In this document: in pieces, positions 32,471-41,919 of the stretch
Layout: the number at the start of each line of letters is the position of its first letter
Position numbering within the stretch: position 1 is the first letter of the stretch
Origin: Stenoxybacter acetivorans DSM 19021
GTDB taxonomy: Bacteria; Pseudomonadota; Gammaproteobacteria; Burkholderiales; Neisseriaceae
Direction: 5' to 3'
Length of the DNA stretch: 47,416 nucleotides
NCBI RefSeq assembly: GCF_000745895.1
Contig: NZ_JQKE01000017.1
Span: forward strand, 1 to 47,416
Made by a program: the position numbers and the translations under genes
Notes under the pieces: model-generated
The model's input: the letters and a program-made list of their open reading frames with translations, nothing else
What the model was told of the DNA's origin: nothing
The model's database searches: none

Positions 32471-34543
32471 ATGAAATTAAAATTCCAATCAACCAAACCC
32501 CCACCGCCGCCGCGCAATCTCAAGCGCGATCATGTCCTGCGCATTATGGTGGCTTTAGGATTGATTGTACTGTGTTTTTTTCTGCTGGCAACGCGGTTTT
32601 TCTATTTGCAAGTCATCAAACACAGCGAATATTCGGCACAAGCTAACAACAACCGCGTATCGCAGATTCCCACCGCGCCGATACGCGGTGAAATCATTGA
32701 TGCCAACGGCGTGGTATTGGCACACAATTATCCTGCCTATTCATTGGAAATTATTCCCAACCAGCTGGCAGGGGAATTAAGTGAAACCATTGATGCCTTG
32801 CGCCAATATGTCAGTATCACCGATGGCGATCTCAAACGTTTCCAAAAATTCCGTACCGACTACCGCTCTTACGAAAGAATTCCGCTTAAACTCAAATTAA
32901 GCATGACGGAAGCCGGACAAGTTGCCGCGCAGCTTTATCGATTTCCCGGCGTGGAAGTAAACGCACGCACATTCCGTGATTACCCTTACGGCGAATTAAC
33001 CGCCCACATCATCGGCTACATCGGACGCATCAGCGACAGCGATGTCAAAGAGCTGGAAGAAAACAAACGCATTCAAAACTATCGCGCCAGCACCCACATC
33101 GGCAAAATGGCTTTAGAAAACTATTATGAAAGCCAGCTGCACGGTTTACCCGGCTATCAAGAAGTGGAAAAAGATGCGCAAGGACGCATTGTGCGCACAC
33201 TCAAATCCGTACCCTCCGTCACCGGACACACTTTGCAGCTGGCTTTGGATATTCGCATGCAAAAAGAAGCAGATCGGCTTATGGAAAACCGCCGAGGTGC
33301 ATTGGTGGCGATTAATCCGCAAACAGGCGGTATCTTGGCATTGGTTTCCAAACCTTCATTCAATCCGTCTTTGTTTATCGACGGCATTGACACCGAAACA
33401 TGGAAAAGCCTGAATGAAGACTGGCAGCGGCCGCTCATCAACCGTGCCACACAAGGATTGTATCCACCTGGTTCTACCTTCAAACCGTTTATGGGCATGG
33501 CGGCACTGGAAAGCGGACAAATCACCCAAACCACCGTTCTGCCCTCTCCGGGTGCGTGGAGCATTCCCGGCTCTTCTCACTTATTCCGCGATTCCGTGCG
33601 CCGAGGGCACGGCTCTGCCAATTTAAGCCGCGCAATCCAAGTATCGTCTGACACATTTTTTTACCGCTTGGGCTACGATATAGGCATTGATAAAACCGTG
33701 CCGTATCTGGCGCAGTTTGGTTTGGGTTCGCCCACAGGCATTGACTTAAATCACGAATACCAAGGCATTTTGCCCTCGCGCGAATGGAAAGCCAAACGTT
33801 TCGCCAAATCCAGCGAAAAAGTACGCTCATGGCAAGCGGCAGATATGGTGAGTTTCAGCATCGGACAAGGCTATAACGCCTATACACCCCTGCAAATGGC
33901 ACACGCCACCGCCACACTTGCCAACGACGGCGTGGTGTTCCGCCCGCATGTGGTGAGTAAATTACTTGATCACAGCAACCAGCAAATCACCCTCATTGAC
34001 CCCAAACCCGTCAAAACCCTGCCTTTTGACCGCAGTAATTTTGAATACGTCAAAAATGCCATGGCATCGGTGTTAAAATCCGGCGGCACTGCATGGCGCG
34101 TGGGTACAAATCTGCACTACACCATGGGCGGAAAAACCGGCACCGCACAAGTGGTGCAAATCAAACAAGGCGCACGCTACAACGCTTCCGAATTGGCAGA
34201 GCAGCACCGCGATCACGCTTGGTTTATTGCTTTTGCACCGGTGGAAAATCCGCAAATTGCCGTGGCAGTTATTCTCGAAAACGGCGGCTGGGGCGCAACC
34301 GCCGCACCGATTGCCCGATCCTTATTTGATTTTTATTTGCTGACACTCAATCAATTGCCGAAAAACCAAACACCCGCTTCAGCAATACAAACAGCACCCG
34401 TTATCATCAGCAAACCCGGCAATACCATTGACAGCACCGCTTTGCAGACAAATCTTCTGCCAAACAACGCCGCCTATGCCCCGCCGCCGTTGATGAATGC
34501 CTTCCAAACACAGCAAGACACCGCATCGGTGAGCCAACCATGA
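32471..34543 (+). CDS. mrdA: penicillin-binding protein 2
   Basis: A 690-residue class B transpeptidase. It has an N-terminal membrane helix (~22-45), a pedestal domain with APIRGEIIDANGVVLA, and a transpeptidase domain with the SxxK motif in YPPGSTFKPFM, SSD in QVSSDTFFY, and KTG in MGGKTGTAQV. The tail (~620-690) is Pro/Asn/Gln-rich and probably disordered. PBP2 cross-links the lateral wall with RodA, whose gene overlaps the end by 4 nt. Confidence 0.96.
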   Translation: MKLKFQSTKPPPPPRNLKRDHVLRIMVALGLIVLCFFLLATRFFYLQVIKHSEYSAQANNNRVSQIPTAPIRGEIIDANGVVLAHNYPAYSLEIIPNQLAGELSETIDALRQYVSITDGDLKRFQKFRTDYRSYERIPLKLKLSMTEAGQVAAQLYRFPGVEVNARTFRDYPYGELTAHIIGYIGRISDSDVKELEENKRIQNYRASTHIGKMALENYYESQLHGLPGYQEVEKDAQGRIVRTLKSVPSVTGHTLQLALDIRMQKEADRLMENRRGALVAINPQTGGILALVSKPSFNPSLFIDGIDTETWKSLNEDWQRPLINRATQGLYPPGSTFKPFMGMAALESGQITQTTVLPSPGAWSIPGSSHLFRDSVRRGHGSANLSRAIQVSSDTFFYRLGYDIGIDKTVPYLAQFGLGSPTGIDLNHEYQGILPSREWKAKRFAKSSEKVRSWQAADMVSFSIGQGYNAYTPLQMAHATATLANDGVVFRPHVVSKLLDHSNQQITLIDPKPVKTLPFDRSNFEYVKNAMASVLKSGGTAWRVGTNLHYTMGGKTGTAQVVQIKQGARYNASELAEQHRDHAWFIAFAPVENPQIAVAVILENGGWGATAAPIARSLFDFYLLTLNQLPKNQTPASAIQTAPVIISKPGNTIDSTALQTNLLPNNAAYAPPPLMNAFQTQQDTASVSQP

Positions 34544-35652
34544 ATCACGATACTTTTCTGCTGAAACGCCTCTGGCAGCACTTATCTGCCCCCATTGACG
34601 TATGGCTGTTTTATACCATGCTGGTTATTTACGTCATGAGTCTGTTTCTGCTTTACTCCGCCGACGGGCACGATTTTGGTCAATTGGAACAAAAAACCAT
34701 TCACACCATTTTGGGTTTTGTTATCTTATGGTTTGTGGCACAAATGCCGCCGCAAATTCTCAGCAATTTTGCCTTGCCTGTTTATCTTTTGGGCATGGCA
34801 TTATTGTTGTGTGTGGAATTTTTCGGCATCACCGTCAATGGCTCAACCCGCTGGCTTAACCTTGGCTTAATTCGTATTCAGCCGTCTGAAATCATGAAAA
34901 TCGCCCTGCCGATGATGATTGCTTGGTATTTCCAAAAATACGAACTGAGTTTGCGCTGGTATCACTATTTATGCGCTTTTATCTTAATTGTGATTCCGGT
35001 TGCCTTAATTTTAAAACAACCCGACTTAGGCACTGCCACCTTAATTATGGCATCAGGCATATTTGTGGTATTTTTTGCCGGGCTGCCATGGAAAGCCATT
35101 TTCACTGCTACTGTCGGCTTTATTGCCGCCACACCAATCATTTGGTTATACGGCATGCACGACTATCAGCGCACACGCGTTCTGATGCTGATTGATCCCA
35201 CTCAAGACCGATTGGGTTCAGGCTACCATATTCTGCAATCCATGACTGCCATCGGTTCGGGCGGCTTCTGGGGAAAAGGCTGGCTCGGCGGTTCTCAAAC
35301 CCATTTGGATTACATTCCCGAAGCCACCACCGATTTTATCTTTGCCGTGTTCGGCGAAGAATTCGGACTTATCGGCAACCTGCTCTTACTGGCGGCGTAT
35401 TTCTTGATTTTGGCACGCGGACTTTACATCAGCTACCGCGCCCCCACCCTCTACAGCCGCACCCTCGCCGGCGCATTCACCATGACCTTTTTTTGCTATA
35501 CCTTTGTTAATATGGGCATGGTCAGCGGTATCCTGCCGGTAGTCGGCGTACCGCTGCCTTTGGTGAGTTACGGCGGCACAGCCACTTTGTCTGTTATGGT
35601 CATGCTCGCCATGATTATGGGCATCAGCAACCAACAACGCATAAAGAAATAG
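34540..35652 (+). CDS. rodA: peptidoglycan glycosyltransferase RodA
   Basis: A 370-residue SEDS-family polymerase with ~10 helices. Motifs seen are NGSTRWLNLGLIRIQPSEIMKI, KQPDLGTA, LIDPTQDRLGSGYHILQS, GWLGGSQTHLDYIPEATTDFIFAVFGEEFG with the catalytic Asp region, and LPVVGVPLPLVSYGGTATL. It polymerises lipid II with PBP2. It overlaps mrdA by ATGA and is followed after 10 nt by marC. Confidence 0.96.
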   Translation: MNHDTFLLKRLWQHLSAPIDVWLFYTMLVIYVMSLFLLYSADGHDFGQLEQKTIHTILGFVILWFVAQMPPQILSNFALPVYLLGMALLLCVEFFGITVNGSTRWLNLGLIRIQPSEIMKIALPMMIAWYFQKYELSLRWYHYLCAFILIVIPVALILKQPDLGTATLIMASGIFVVFFAGLPWKAIFTATVGFIAATPIIWLYGMHDYQRTRVLMLIDPTQDRLGSGYHILQSMTAIGSGGFWGKGWLGGSQTHLDYIPEATTDFIFAVFGEEFGLIGNLLLLAAYFLILARGLYISYRAPTLYSRTLAGAFTMTFFCYTFVNMGMVSGILPVVGVPLPLVSYGGTATLSVMVMLAMIMGISNQQRIKK

Positions 35653-35662
35653 AGGCAGCCTG

Positions 35663-36283
35663 ATGAGTTTTGAAGTAACCAAAATCCTGCTTGCCTTTTT
35701 GGTATTGATTAATCCACTGGCAGCATTGGGCTTGTTTCTGGATCATACCGAAGGCTTAAGCAACCGTGAACGGCAGCACATCGCCAAAATTTGCGCCGCA
35801 AGCGTGTTCATCATCATCACCATCTTCACCCTTATCGGGCAATATATTTTAAAAGCACTGGGCATTTCTATCGGTTCATTTCAAATTGCCGGCGGTATTT
35901 TGGTATTCTTGATTTCACTCTCCCTAATCAACGGTGCAGCCAACCCGACCAAACCCCAAACCGATAAACTGGACATCAACCGAAGCAGTTTTGCCGTTGT
36001 CCCCTTGGCCATGCCGATGGTTATCGGTCCGGGCGGCATTTCCACCGTGGTCATCTATGCTTCAGGCAGCCGCCACTACCTTCATCTTTTATCCATACTT
36101 GCCGCCGGCTTAATTTGCAGCTTAATTTGTTACTTTACACTTCGGGCAGCCGCCAAAGTAAGCCACTACTTAGGCACAACCGGCATGAACATTCTCAACC
36201 GCATTATGGGTTTACTCCTCGCCGCCGTCGCCGTGGAAATCATCATTTCCGGACTAAAAACCATTTTCCCGAGCATCGCTTGA
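35663..36283 (+). CDS. MarC-family membrane protein
   Basis: A 206-residue protein with six predicted membrane helices of the MarC/SnatA family (LLAFLVLINPLAALGLFLDHTEG near the N-terminus, PLAMPMVIGPGGISTVVIYA centrally). Some members transport neutral amino acids; the function here is unknown. An uptake-sequence variant (AGGCAGCCTGAT) lies between rodA and the ATG and supplies the ribosome-binding site. It may be co-transcribed with rodA. Confidence 0.9.
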   Translation: MSFEVTKILLAFLVLINPLAALGLFLDHTEGLSNRERQHIAKICAASVFIIITIFTLIGQYILKALGISIGSFQIAGGILVFLISLSLINGAANPTKPQTDKLDINRSSFAVVPLAMPMVIGPGGISTVVIYASGSRHYLHLLSILAAGLICSLICYFTLRAAAKVSHYLGTTGMNILNRIMGLLLAAVAVEIIISGLKTIFPSIA

Positions 36284-36450
36284 TTGACCTGTACCGCAGC
36301 CCAATACAGCCAAACAACTGTTTTTTGCACATGGACACGACTTGTCATTCCGATTTCTACCGTACAAGGCTTGATTGTTTCGGATTGCAACATGATGAAA
36401 AAGAAAGCAGTTTAGCCAAACAAAAAGGCAAACCGAAGTTATTTTTTATA

Positions 36451-36486
36451 TTGCAAATAAGAATGATTATTGATTATAATCAACTC
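36451..36486 (+). promoter_or_regulatory. Fur-box-like promoter of tonB-exbB-exbD
   Basis: TTGCAA (36451-36456), 18 bp, TATAAT (36475-36480) form a promoter embedded in an AT-rich repeat of GATTAT-like hexamers (AATAAGAATGATTATTGATTATAATCA), containing the palindrome TGATTATAATCA (36471-36482). This is the composition of Fur-bound promoters and fits the iron-uptake role of TonB. Initiation would fall at or next to the tonB ATG (36487). Confidence 0.6.
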
Positions 36487-37272
36487 ATGAGATTTGACAG
36501 CCCCATATTCAACCGCTTAGACATCACCGCCGCATTGGCTGCGGTGATTGTGCATGTTTTTTTGCTGGCATCTTTGTGGCAAACGCACAAGCCGAAATTG
36601 GATTTTGGTACGGAAGAATTGAGTTTTGTTGATTTATCGGCATTTTCATCTGCTGCGCCATCTGCTGAAAATAAACCTTTGCCCATCAAAACTGCTGTGC
36701 CGATTCAACCCAAAACCGCGCTTGCCAAGCAACCGATAAAACAATCTATTATCAAACCCGTGATTCAGCAGAATGCACAAGATGATTTGACACAACCCAT
36801 TCAAAAGCAATTTGATAAGCCTGTGTCCAAACCGCAATCAGATATGCAAGAGGATACGCAAGCGGTCAATCAAGCAATGCCGGCTGCTGATGCGGCGAAA
36901 ATAAATGTACCGTCAAGCAACAACAGCAACGATGAAATGGCGGGGAGTCAAAAACAGACCGACGGCGGAACAGGCGGCGGTAAAGTAACACCTGCTACGC
37001 ATTTGGGCGGGCATCTGGGTAATCTGCCGCCAAACTATCCGCCTGATTCTCGTGATAACGGGGAAGAAGGCAGCGTGGTTTTGCGCGTTGCCGTGAGTGC
37101 CGAGGGCAGAGCAGACCATGTGGCAATTAAAAAAAGCAGCGGCTTTCCGCGTTTAGACCGCGCCGCCAGACACGCAGTAAAACGCTATCGTTTTCAGCCT
37201 GCCACTCGCGGCGGTGTGGCGATTCCTTATGTTTATGTATTTGCGGTGCATTTTAATTTAAGTAATGGGTGA
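36487..37272 (+). CDS. tonB: energy transducer TonB
   Basis: A 261-residue TonB. An N-terminal membrane anchor (~12-32, ALAAVIVHVFLLASLW) precedes a Pro/Lys/Gln-rich spacer (~60-170) and a C-terminal TonB domain with GEEGSVVLRVAVSAEGRADHV, SSGFPRLDRAARHAVKRYRF and IPYVYVFAVHFNL. It transmits inner-membrane energy to outer-membrane iron and heme receptors. The ATG at 36487 is chosen because the anchor begins there. No Shine-Dalgarno sequence is seen and the promoter ends 6 nt upstream, so the mRNA may be leaderless. exbB and exbD follow. Confidence 0.92.
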   Translation: MRFDSPIFNRLDITAALAAVIVHVFLLASLWQTHKPKLDFGTEELSFVDLSAFSSAAPSAENKPLPIKTAVPIQPKTALAKQPIKQSIIKPVIQQNAQDDLTQPIQKQFDKPVSKPQSDMQEDTQAVNQAMPAADAAKINVPSSNNSNDEMAGSQKQTDGGTGGGKVTPATHLGGHLGNLPPNYPPDSRDNGEEGSVVLRVAVSAEGRADHVAIKKSSGFPRLDRAARHAVKRYRFQPATRGGVAIPYVYVFAVHFNLSNG

Positions 37273-37437
37273 TGCCAAAATACATGTGCGGCGGCAGACA
37301 ACACAATGCCATGCAGATTGCCTGTTGCCGCATTAAAGCAAAAACGATGTGCTTATTCGCTGATACAAGGTGCGAAGCCGTGAACAGTAATGTGGATAAG
37401 GTGATCGTAATTCTATGTTTTTACGGGATAAAATAAA

Positions 37438-38106
37438 ATGAATTTGGGCTTGGTTTTTCAGCAAGGCGATGCGGTATTGATTGTAGTCTTTTTGATTTTG
37501 GTGCTGATGAGTATTGTTACATGGACGGTTATTATCGTGCGCAGTATCAAATTGGTTCGTGCCAAACACGGCAATCTTGCGGCACAGACGGCAATTTGGG
37601 CTTCAGGCAGCCTGAATGAGGCGCAGCAGTTGGCACAGCAGCATGAGTCTCCGATAAGTGATTTAACCGTATCAGCGATTGAGGCACGGCAGCGTTATCA
37701 ACACAGCGGACATGGTTCGCTGGCGGCGGCTGTGCCGCTGAATGAATATTTGGTGCGCCAAATTCGCAACAGCATGAGCCAGATTTTGCGCCGATTTGAC
37801 GGCGGCTTAACGGCGTTGGCATCAATCGGGGCGACTGCGCCGTTTATTGGTCTGTTCGGCACAGTATGGGGTATTTATCATGCTTTGGTGAATATCAGCG
37901 TGAGCGGGCAAATGAGCATCGCCGCCGTTGCGGGTCCCATCGGTGAAGCCTTGGTGGCAACCGCCGCCGGTTTGTTTGTCGCCATTCCGGCGGTATTGGC
38001 GTACAACACACTGGTGCGTGGCAACAAAACTTTGGCGCAAGATATGGACGGCTTTGCCCACGATTTGCATGCACAATTATTGATGCCCGATAAAACAGGT
38101 AAATAA
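37438..38106 (+). CDS. exbB: TonB-system proton channel ExbB
   Basis: A 222-residue MotA/TolQ/ExbB-family protein with three membrane helices: ~14-36, then in the second half [31 protein letters not shown] and [31 protein letters not shown], the conserved channel segments. It forms the proton channel with ExbD. A palindromic uptake sequence is inside the gene at 37602-37616. It is 165 nt downstream of tonB. Confidence 0.95.
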   Translation: MNLGLVFQQGDAVLIVVFLILVLMSIVTWTVIIVRSIKLVRAKHGNLAAQTAIWASGSLNEAQQLAQQHESPISDLTVSAIEARQRYQHSGHGSLAAAVPLNEYLVRQIRNSMSQILRRFDGGLTALASIGATAPFIGLFGTVWGIYHALVNISVSGQMSIAAVAGPIGEALVATAAGLFVAIPAVLAYNTLVRGNKTLAQDMDGFAHDLHAQLLMPDKTGK

Positions 38107-38115
38107 GGAAAAATC

Positions 38116-38529
38116 ATGGCTTTTGGTCAATTAAATTCAGGTGAAGACATGCCGATGGCGGAAATCAATGTAACGCCCTTGGTTGATGTGATGCTGGTGC
38201 TGCTGATTGTGTTTATGGTAACCATGCCGGTATTAACGCATTCGATACCGCTGCAGCTGCCTGTGGCTTCCGGTAAAAATACATCCGAGCCGAAAGAGCC
38301 GCTGCGCTTATCCATTAGCGAGCGCGGGGAGTATGTATTGGGTGAAACCACTTTTGGGCTACCTGAATTAACACAACAATTCAGAGAAGCCAATCAATCC
38401 AATCCCGATACGGTGCTGGCGATTGCCGCAGACAAAGGCGCGGCATACGATTATGTTGCCCAAGTTTTGGCGGCAGCGCGAGACGCGGGCTTGCATAAAG
38501 TGGGTTTTGTAACCGAAGAAAAACAGTGA
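38116..38529 (+). CDS. exbD: TonB-system protein ExbD
   Basis: A 137-residue ExbD/TolR protein. It starts with the cytoplasmic MAEINVTPLVDVMLVLLIVFMV segment, in which the Asp of PLVDVM is the protonatable residue, followed by one membrane helix and a periplasmic domain. AAGGAA precedes the ATG, 9 nt after exbB. The stop is 11 nt from a MITE-like repeat that probably acts as a terminator hairpin. Confidence 0.95.
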   Translation: MAFGQLNSGEDMPMAEINVTPLVDVMLVLLIVFMVTMPVLTHSIPLQLPVASGKNTSEPKEPLRLSISERGEYVLGETTFGLPELTQQFREANQSNPDTVLAIAADKGAAYDYVAQVLAAARDAGLHKVGFVTEEKQ

Positions 38530-38540
38530 AACAAGGAAAA

Positions 38541-38658
38541 TATAGCTGAACTACCAAATTTTTCAAAATGACTGTCTGGAAAAACTACGGCTAATTATCT
38601 GAAATCTGCTGAATGTAAGTCATGTTTGCTTTTTTGAAAAAATAATAGTATAGCTATA
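38541..38658. mobile_element. MITE-like element, copy 1
   Basis: A 118-bp element with imperfect terminal inverted repeats of ~28 bp (TATAGCTGAACTACCAAATT at one end, TATAGCTATACTATTATTTT on the opposite strand at the other, both continuing into TTTCAAAA). It has no reading frame. A second copy in opposite orientation lies at 46665-46781, with a 29-bp identical core (38586-38614). The ends TATA suggest a TA target, as for Tc1/mariner-IS630-type elements. The outline resembles neisserial Correia elements but the end sequence is different. Confidence 0.75.
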
Positions 38659-38960
38659 TATATAGAAAAGCGGACTCACACAACAAATGCAATAAATAAT
38701 TCAGCAAGTCAATCCACTCGCAGTCCTGACAACATTTCTTTGGACGATTGTCTGCCGCAGATAAATCTTGGTTTGTTGTTTAATCGTTGCATGGCTGTTG
38801 TATGATTTTTTCCACTCCTGCATCACTCATCTGATTTATGCAAAGCCGCCTGTGATTACTTTTCTCATGTAATTGGCTAGCAGAGATTGATAAGTAAATA
38901 ATTTTTCTGTTTTATAGAAAATCTGCAAAAAATCCCATGCTTAAATAATATTTAATCATT
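38659..38960 (-). pseudogene. intergenic region with a possible IS30-type transposase relic
   Basis: This ~300-bp region lies between the MITE and the lysE-type gene. On the minus strand (about 38725-38810) one frame reads AMQRLNNKPR followed by ICGRQSSKEMLSGL, then stops. The LNNKPR motif resembles the C-terminal RLNNRPRK of IS30-family transposases. Upstream the frame is broken by stops, so it would be a decayed remnant. Nothing else is recognised. The similarity is short, hence low confidence. Confidence 0.3.
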
Positions 38961-39557
38961 TCACAGCAATAAAGATATTGCAATTGACCACATAATTACG
39001 CCGATAAGAAAATCCAATATTTTCCACGAGATTGTTTTTTTAAATAAAGGCAGCAGAACCCTTGCACCGTAACCCAAGCTGAAAAAGAAAACCCAGGAGG
39101 CAAACATTGCACCCAATCCAAACAGATAGGTATGATTGGGGAATTGAATTGAAATAGAGCCAATCAATATAATTGTATCCAGATAGACATGGGGATTAAG
39201 CCATGTAAAAGCCAGACACAATAATAAGATTTTATAAGGGGAATTTTTTTCAATATCACTGGGTATCAATGATTCATTATTATTCAGAGCCGAATAGAAA
39301 TTCTTTGCGCCATAAAAAAACAGAAAAGAAGCACCAAAATATTTTGCAAAATCTACGATTATCGGGAAACCGCGAATAATTTCAGAGAAGCCGGCAACAC
39401 CTGAATAGATTAGAATAGAATCAGATAAAGCGCATGTAAAACATACCAAGAAAACGTATTGACGCTTTAGCCCTTGTTTTAAAACAAAGGCATTTTGTGC
39501 GCCAATCGCTAAAATCAGAGAAAAGCCAACACCAAAACCATAGAGAAAAGCCGTCAT
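38961..39557 (-). CDS. LysE/ArgO-family amino-acid exporter
   Basis: A 198-residue inner-membrane protein with six hydrophobic helices of the LysE superfamily. The signature GFGVGFSLILAIGAQNAFVLKQGLKRQYVF is close to that of ArgO/LysE, and LAFTWLNPHVYLDTIILIGSI is the second conserved segment. It exports basic amino acids such as arginine or lysine. The ATG at 39555-39557 is preferred to the TTG two codons upstream. The gene is AT-rich compared with aroK-aroB, and no LysR-type regulator is adjacent. Confidence 0.9.
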   Translation of the reverse strand: MTAFLYGFGVGFSLILAIGAQNAFVLKQGLKRQYVFLVCFTCALSDSILIYSGVAGFSEIIRGFPIIVDFAKYFGASFLFFYGAKNFYSALNNNESLIPSDIEKNSPYKILLLCLAFTWLNPHVYLDTIILIGSISIQFPNHTYLFGLGAMFASWVFFFSLGYGARVLLPLFKKTISWKILDFLIGVIMWSIAISLLL

Positions 39558-40114
39558 AATCAATTTTCCACATAAAAAATATTAAGATGCACTTATAAAA
39601 TTATAGAATAGGTTGATTTTTAAATTGTTAATTGTGAAATCATTATCTTGGCAATCCTAAATATTACTCGTGATGACAGCAGGGTAAGTTTTTTAATTTC
39701 ACTGCCAACAGACGGATCAAATTCAATCGACCAAACCTCCTGCCATATCATCGACAAGTACATGACACCATTCCAATGCGTCGGCTTCGTGCTTTTTATC
39801 CGCTGTCATGACTTTGTAACCCTCATCAAAGGCGATGGTCATTTTTTTTGACATTTTAAACATGCCTTAAAGCGTAATACATATGTAGTATAAAAGAAAG
39901 CCTTTCAGCCTTAATCGGGATCATCGAACAGGCACTTCCTTTTTCCCGCTTGAAAAAGAAATTCCTCTTTTGGCTTTATTTGCCTGCTCATAATAAAAAC
40001 GAAGCAAGAGGTTGTATCAAATCAAAATACGCCGCGGTGCAACGCCATTTTGGCTTTAAAAATCTGCCGCCGTAAACGAATGAACCCTGCCGAAATTTCC
40101 CTTTTTCCGCTACA
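39558..40114. other. intergenic region between the lysE-type gene and aroK
   Basis: 557 bases with no firm gene. A possible 46-codon minus-strand gene lies at 39723-39863 (listed separately). The remainder is AT-rich to 39900, then moderately GC-rich up to aroK. I see no tRNA, clear repeat or uptake sequence. Confidence 0.5.
39723..39863 (-). CDS. possible small protein (46 aa) or gene remnant
   Basis: A minus-strand frame from ATG at 39861-39863 to TGA at 39723-39725. An internal ATG at 39852 has AAGG ~12 nt upstream and may be the true start. The product (MSKKMTIAFDEGYKVMTADK, then HEADALEWCHVLVDD) is acidic and shows protein-like periodicity. It could be a small hypothetical protein or the last part of an inactivated gene. 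No family is recognised. Confidence 0.3.
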   Translation of the reverse strand: MFKMSKKMTIAFDEGYKVMTADKKHEADALEWCHVLVDDMAGGLVD

Positions 40115-40666
40115 ATGCCCGCCATGAAAACGGCAGCCAATCTTTTTTTAATCGGTTTAATGGGTGCGGGCAAGACCACTTTGGGTCGCTCTTTGGCGGC
40201 TCGGCTTGATTTTGACTTTTATGACAGCGATTTGGTCATCATTGAACGCACCGGCGTGAGCATTCCCACTATTTTTGATATGGAAGGCGAAGCGGGATTT
40301 CGTGCGCGCGAAGCGGCGGTCATTGATGATTTAACCCGCTTAAACCGCATTGTTTTGGCAACCGGCGGCGGTGCAGTGTTGTCAGCTGTCAATCGGCAGG
40401 CACTAAAAAATCGCGGCACAGTGGTGTATCTGCACGCCCAGCCGTCATTATTGCTGGAGCGCACGCGGTTGGATAAAAACCGTCCTCTGCTTCAGGTAGC
40501 CGACCCTTTGTCCAAACTCACCGAGCTTTATCAGGCACGCGATGCGCTTTATCGCGCCGCCGCACATTTGGTTATCGACATTCACAATCAGCATTGCCAA
40601 CACACCATTCAACAATTGCTGTCTCTTCTGAAAAGTGAAGGCTTCCATGCAAACCTTAACCGTTAA
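40115..40666 (+). CDS. aroK: shikimate kinase
   Basis: A 183-residue P-loop kinase. Walker A is [11 protein letters not shown], the shikimate-binding Asp/Arg elements are in [14 protein letters not shown] and EAGFRAREA, and TGGGAV and the lid region [16 protein letters not shown] are all present. It phosphorylates shikimate in aromatic amino-acid synthesis. It overlaps aroB by 20 nt. The second ATG at 40124 is an alternative start. Confidence 0.96.
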   Translation: MPAMKTAANLFLIGLMGAGKTTLGRSLAARLDFDFYDSDLVIIERTGVSIPTIFDMEGEAGFRAREAAVIDDLTRLNRIVLATGGGAVLSAVNRQALKNRGTVVYLHAQPSLLLERTRLDKNRPLLQVADPLSKLTELYQARDALYRAAAHLVIDIHNQHCQHTIQQLLSLLKSEGFHANLNR

Positions 40667-41735
40667 TACCCCTTCCCATGCCTACCCGATTTTTATCGGT
40701 ACTGATTTGGCAAAACGCGCCGATGCGGTGCTGAAACCTTATCTTGGCAGCAGCCGCGCTGTTATTATCAGCAATGAAACCGTTGCGCCGCTGTATTTGG
40801 CGCAGTGGCAGCGCGCGTTAGACCAAATCGGCTGTGCGCATTTCAGCATTATTCTGCCCGACGGCGAAGCCTATAAAAACTGGGAAACTTTAAACCTGAT
40901 TTTTGACGGGCTGATGCAAAACCGCGCCGAACGCAAAACCACACTGCTGGCATTGGGCGGCGGTGTCATTGGTGATATGGTTGGGTTTGCTGCTGCGGTC
41001 TATCAACGCGGTGCACCGTTTATTCAAATTCCCACCACTTTGCTGAGTCAAGTGGATTCTTCCGTTGGCGGGAAAACTGCGATTAATCATCCGCTGGGCA
41101 AAAACATGATTGGTGCGTTTTATCAGCCGCAAGCGGTGATTGCCGATTTGGGCTGCCTGAAAACCTTGCCGCCGCGCGAATTTTCCGCCGGTATGGCAGA
41201 AGTCATCAAATATGCTTTGCTGGGCGATGCCGATTTTTTAAGCTGGCTGGAGCAGCACATCACCGCCTTAATGGCACAAGAACCCGAAACGCTGGCTTAT
41301 GCCGTGGAACATTGTTGCCGCATGAAAGCCGACATCGTGGCACAAGATGAAAAAGAACACGGCATTCGCGCTTACCTGAATTTAGGGCATACATTCGGAC
41401 ACGCCATTGAAGCCGAGATGGGCTATGGCAACTGGCTGCACGGTGAAGCGGTTGCCGCCGGCATGGTGCTGGCATGCCGCTTATCCGAGCAATTGGGCTG
41501 CCTGAAAACGGCGGATACCGAACGGGTGATGCGGCTCTTAAAAGCGGCGAATTTACCCATCGAACCGCCTGTCTTTACATCGGAAAAATGGATAACCCAT
41601 ATGCAGCACGATAAAAAAGTGGAAAACGGCGTGATGCGTTTTGTGGCTCTGGAAAGTTTAGGCAAAGCCTGTGTATTGAATGATGTGAATAAAGAGCAAT
41701 TGACGGCGGTTTTAGAGCCGTTTTTGCCAAATTAA
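40647..41735 (+). CDS. aroB: 3-dehydroquinate synthase
   Basis: A 362-residue NAD-dependent AroB. Seen: [36 protein letters not shown] (NAD-binding), [30 protein letters not shown], the Zn-binding Glu/His in the segment ending [11 protein letters not shown], and [11 protein letters not shown]. It converts DAHP to 3-dehydroquinate. The ATG at 40647 is preferred because GAAGG lies 6 nt upstream; a GTG at 40635 is in frame. Two uptake sequences (41150, 41495) are inside. Confidence 0.96.
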   Translation: MQTLTVNTPSHAYPIFIGTDLAKRADAVLKPYLGSSRAVIISNETVAPLYLAQWQRALDQIGCAHFSIILPDGEAYKNWETLNLIFDGLMQNRAERKTTLLALGGGVIGDMVGFAAAVYQRGAPFIQIPTTLLSQVDSSVGGKTAINHPLGKNMIGAFYQPQAVIADLGCLKTLPPREFSAGMAEVIKYALLGDADFLSWLEQHITALMAQEPETLAYAVEHCCRMKADIVAQDEKEHGIRAYLNLGHTFGHAIEAEMGYGNWLHGEAVAAGMVLACRLSEQLGCLKTADTERVMRLLKAANLPIEPPVFTSEKWITHMQHDKKVENGVMRFVALESLGKACVLNDVNKEQLTAVLEPFLPN

Positions 41736-41919
41736 ACAACATTGACGCGAAGGGGGCGGAGAATTCATCGTTTGTTGCGGCGGATTTTTTTAACGGCATC
41801 GTTTCCGCGCAATAGCGGTGGGTATTTTGTACTGAAAGCAGTTTTTATCAGATTTTATTACTATCATTTATAAAGTGAACCGCCGCAGAAATCGGTTCAT
41901 GCTGCAAGGAGAAAACGCC

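Noticed and set aside
38541-38658. Correia element (CREE)
   Set aside because: Size class and terminal inverted repeats are similar, but the ends read TATAGCT(G/A) rather than TATAGTGGATT.
39988-40179. Minus-strand frame over the aroK start
   Set aside because: It overlaps the well-supported start of aroK, and its composition is that of a shadow frame.
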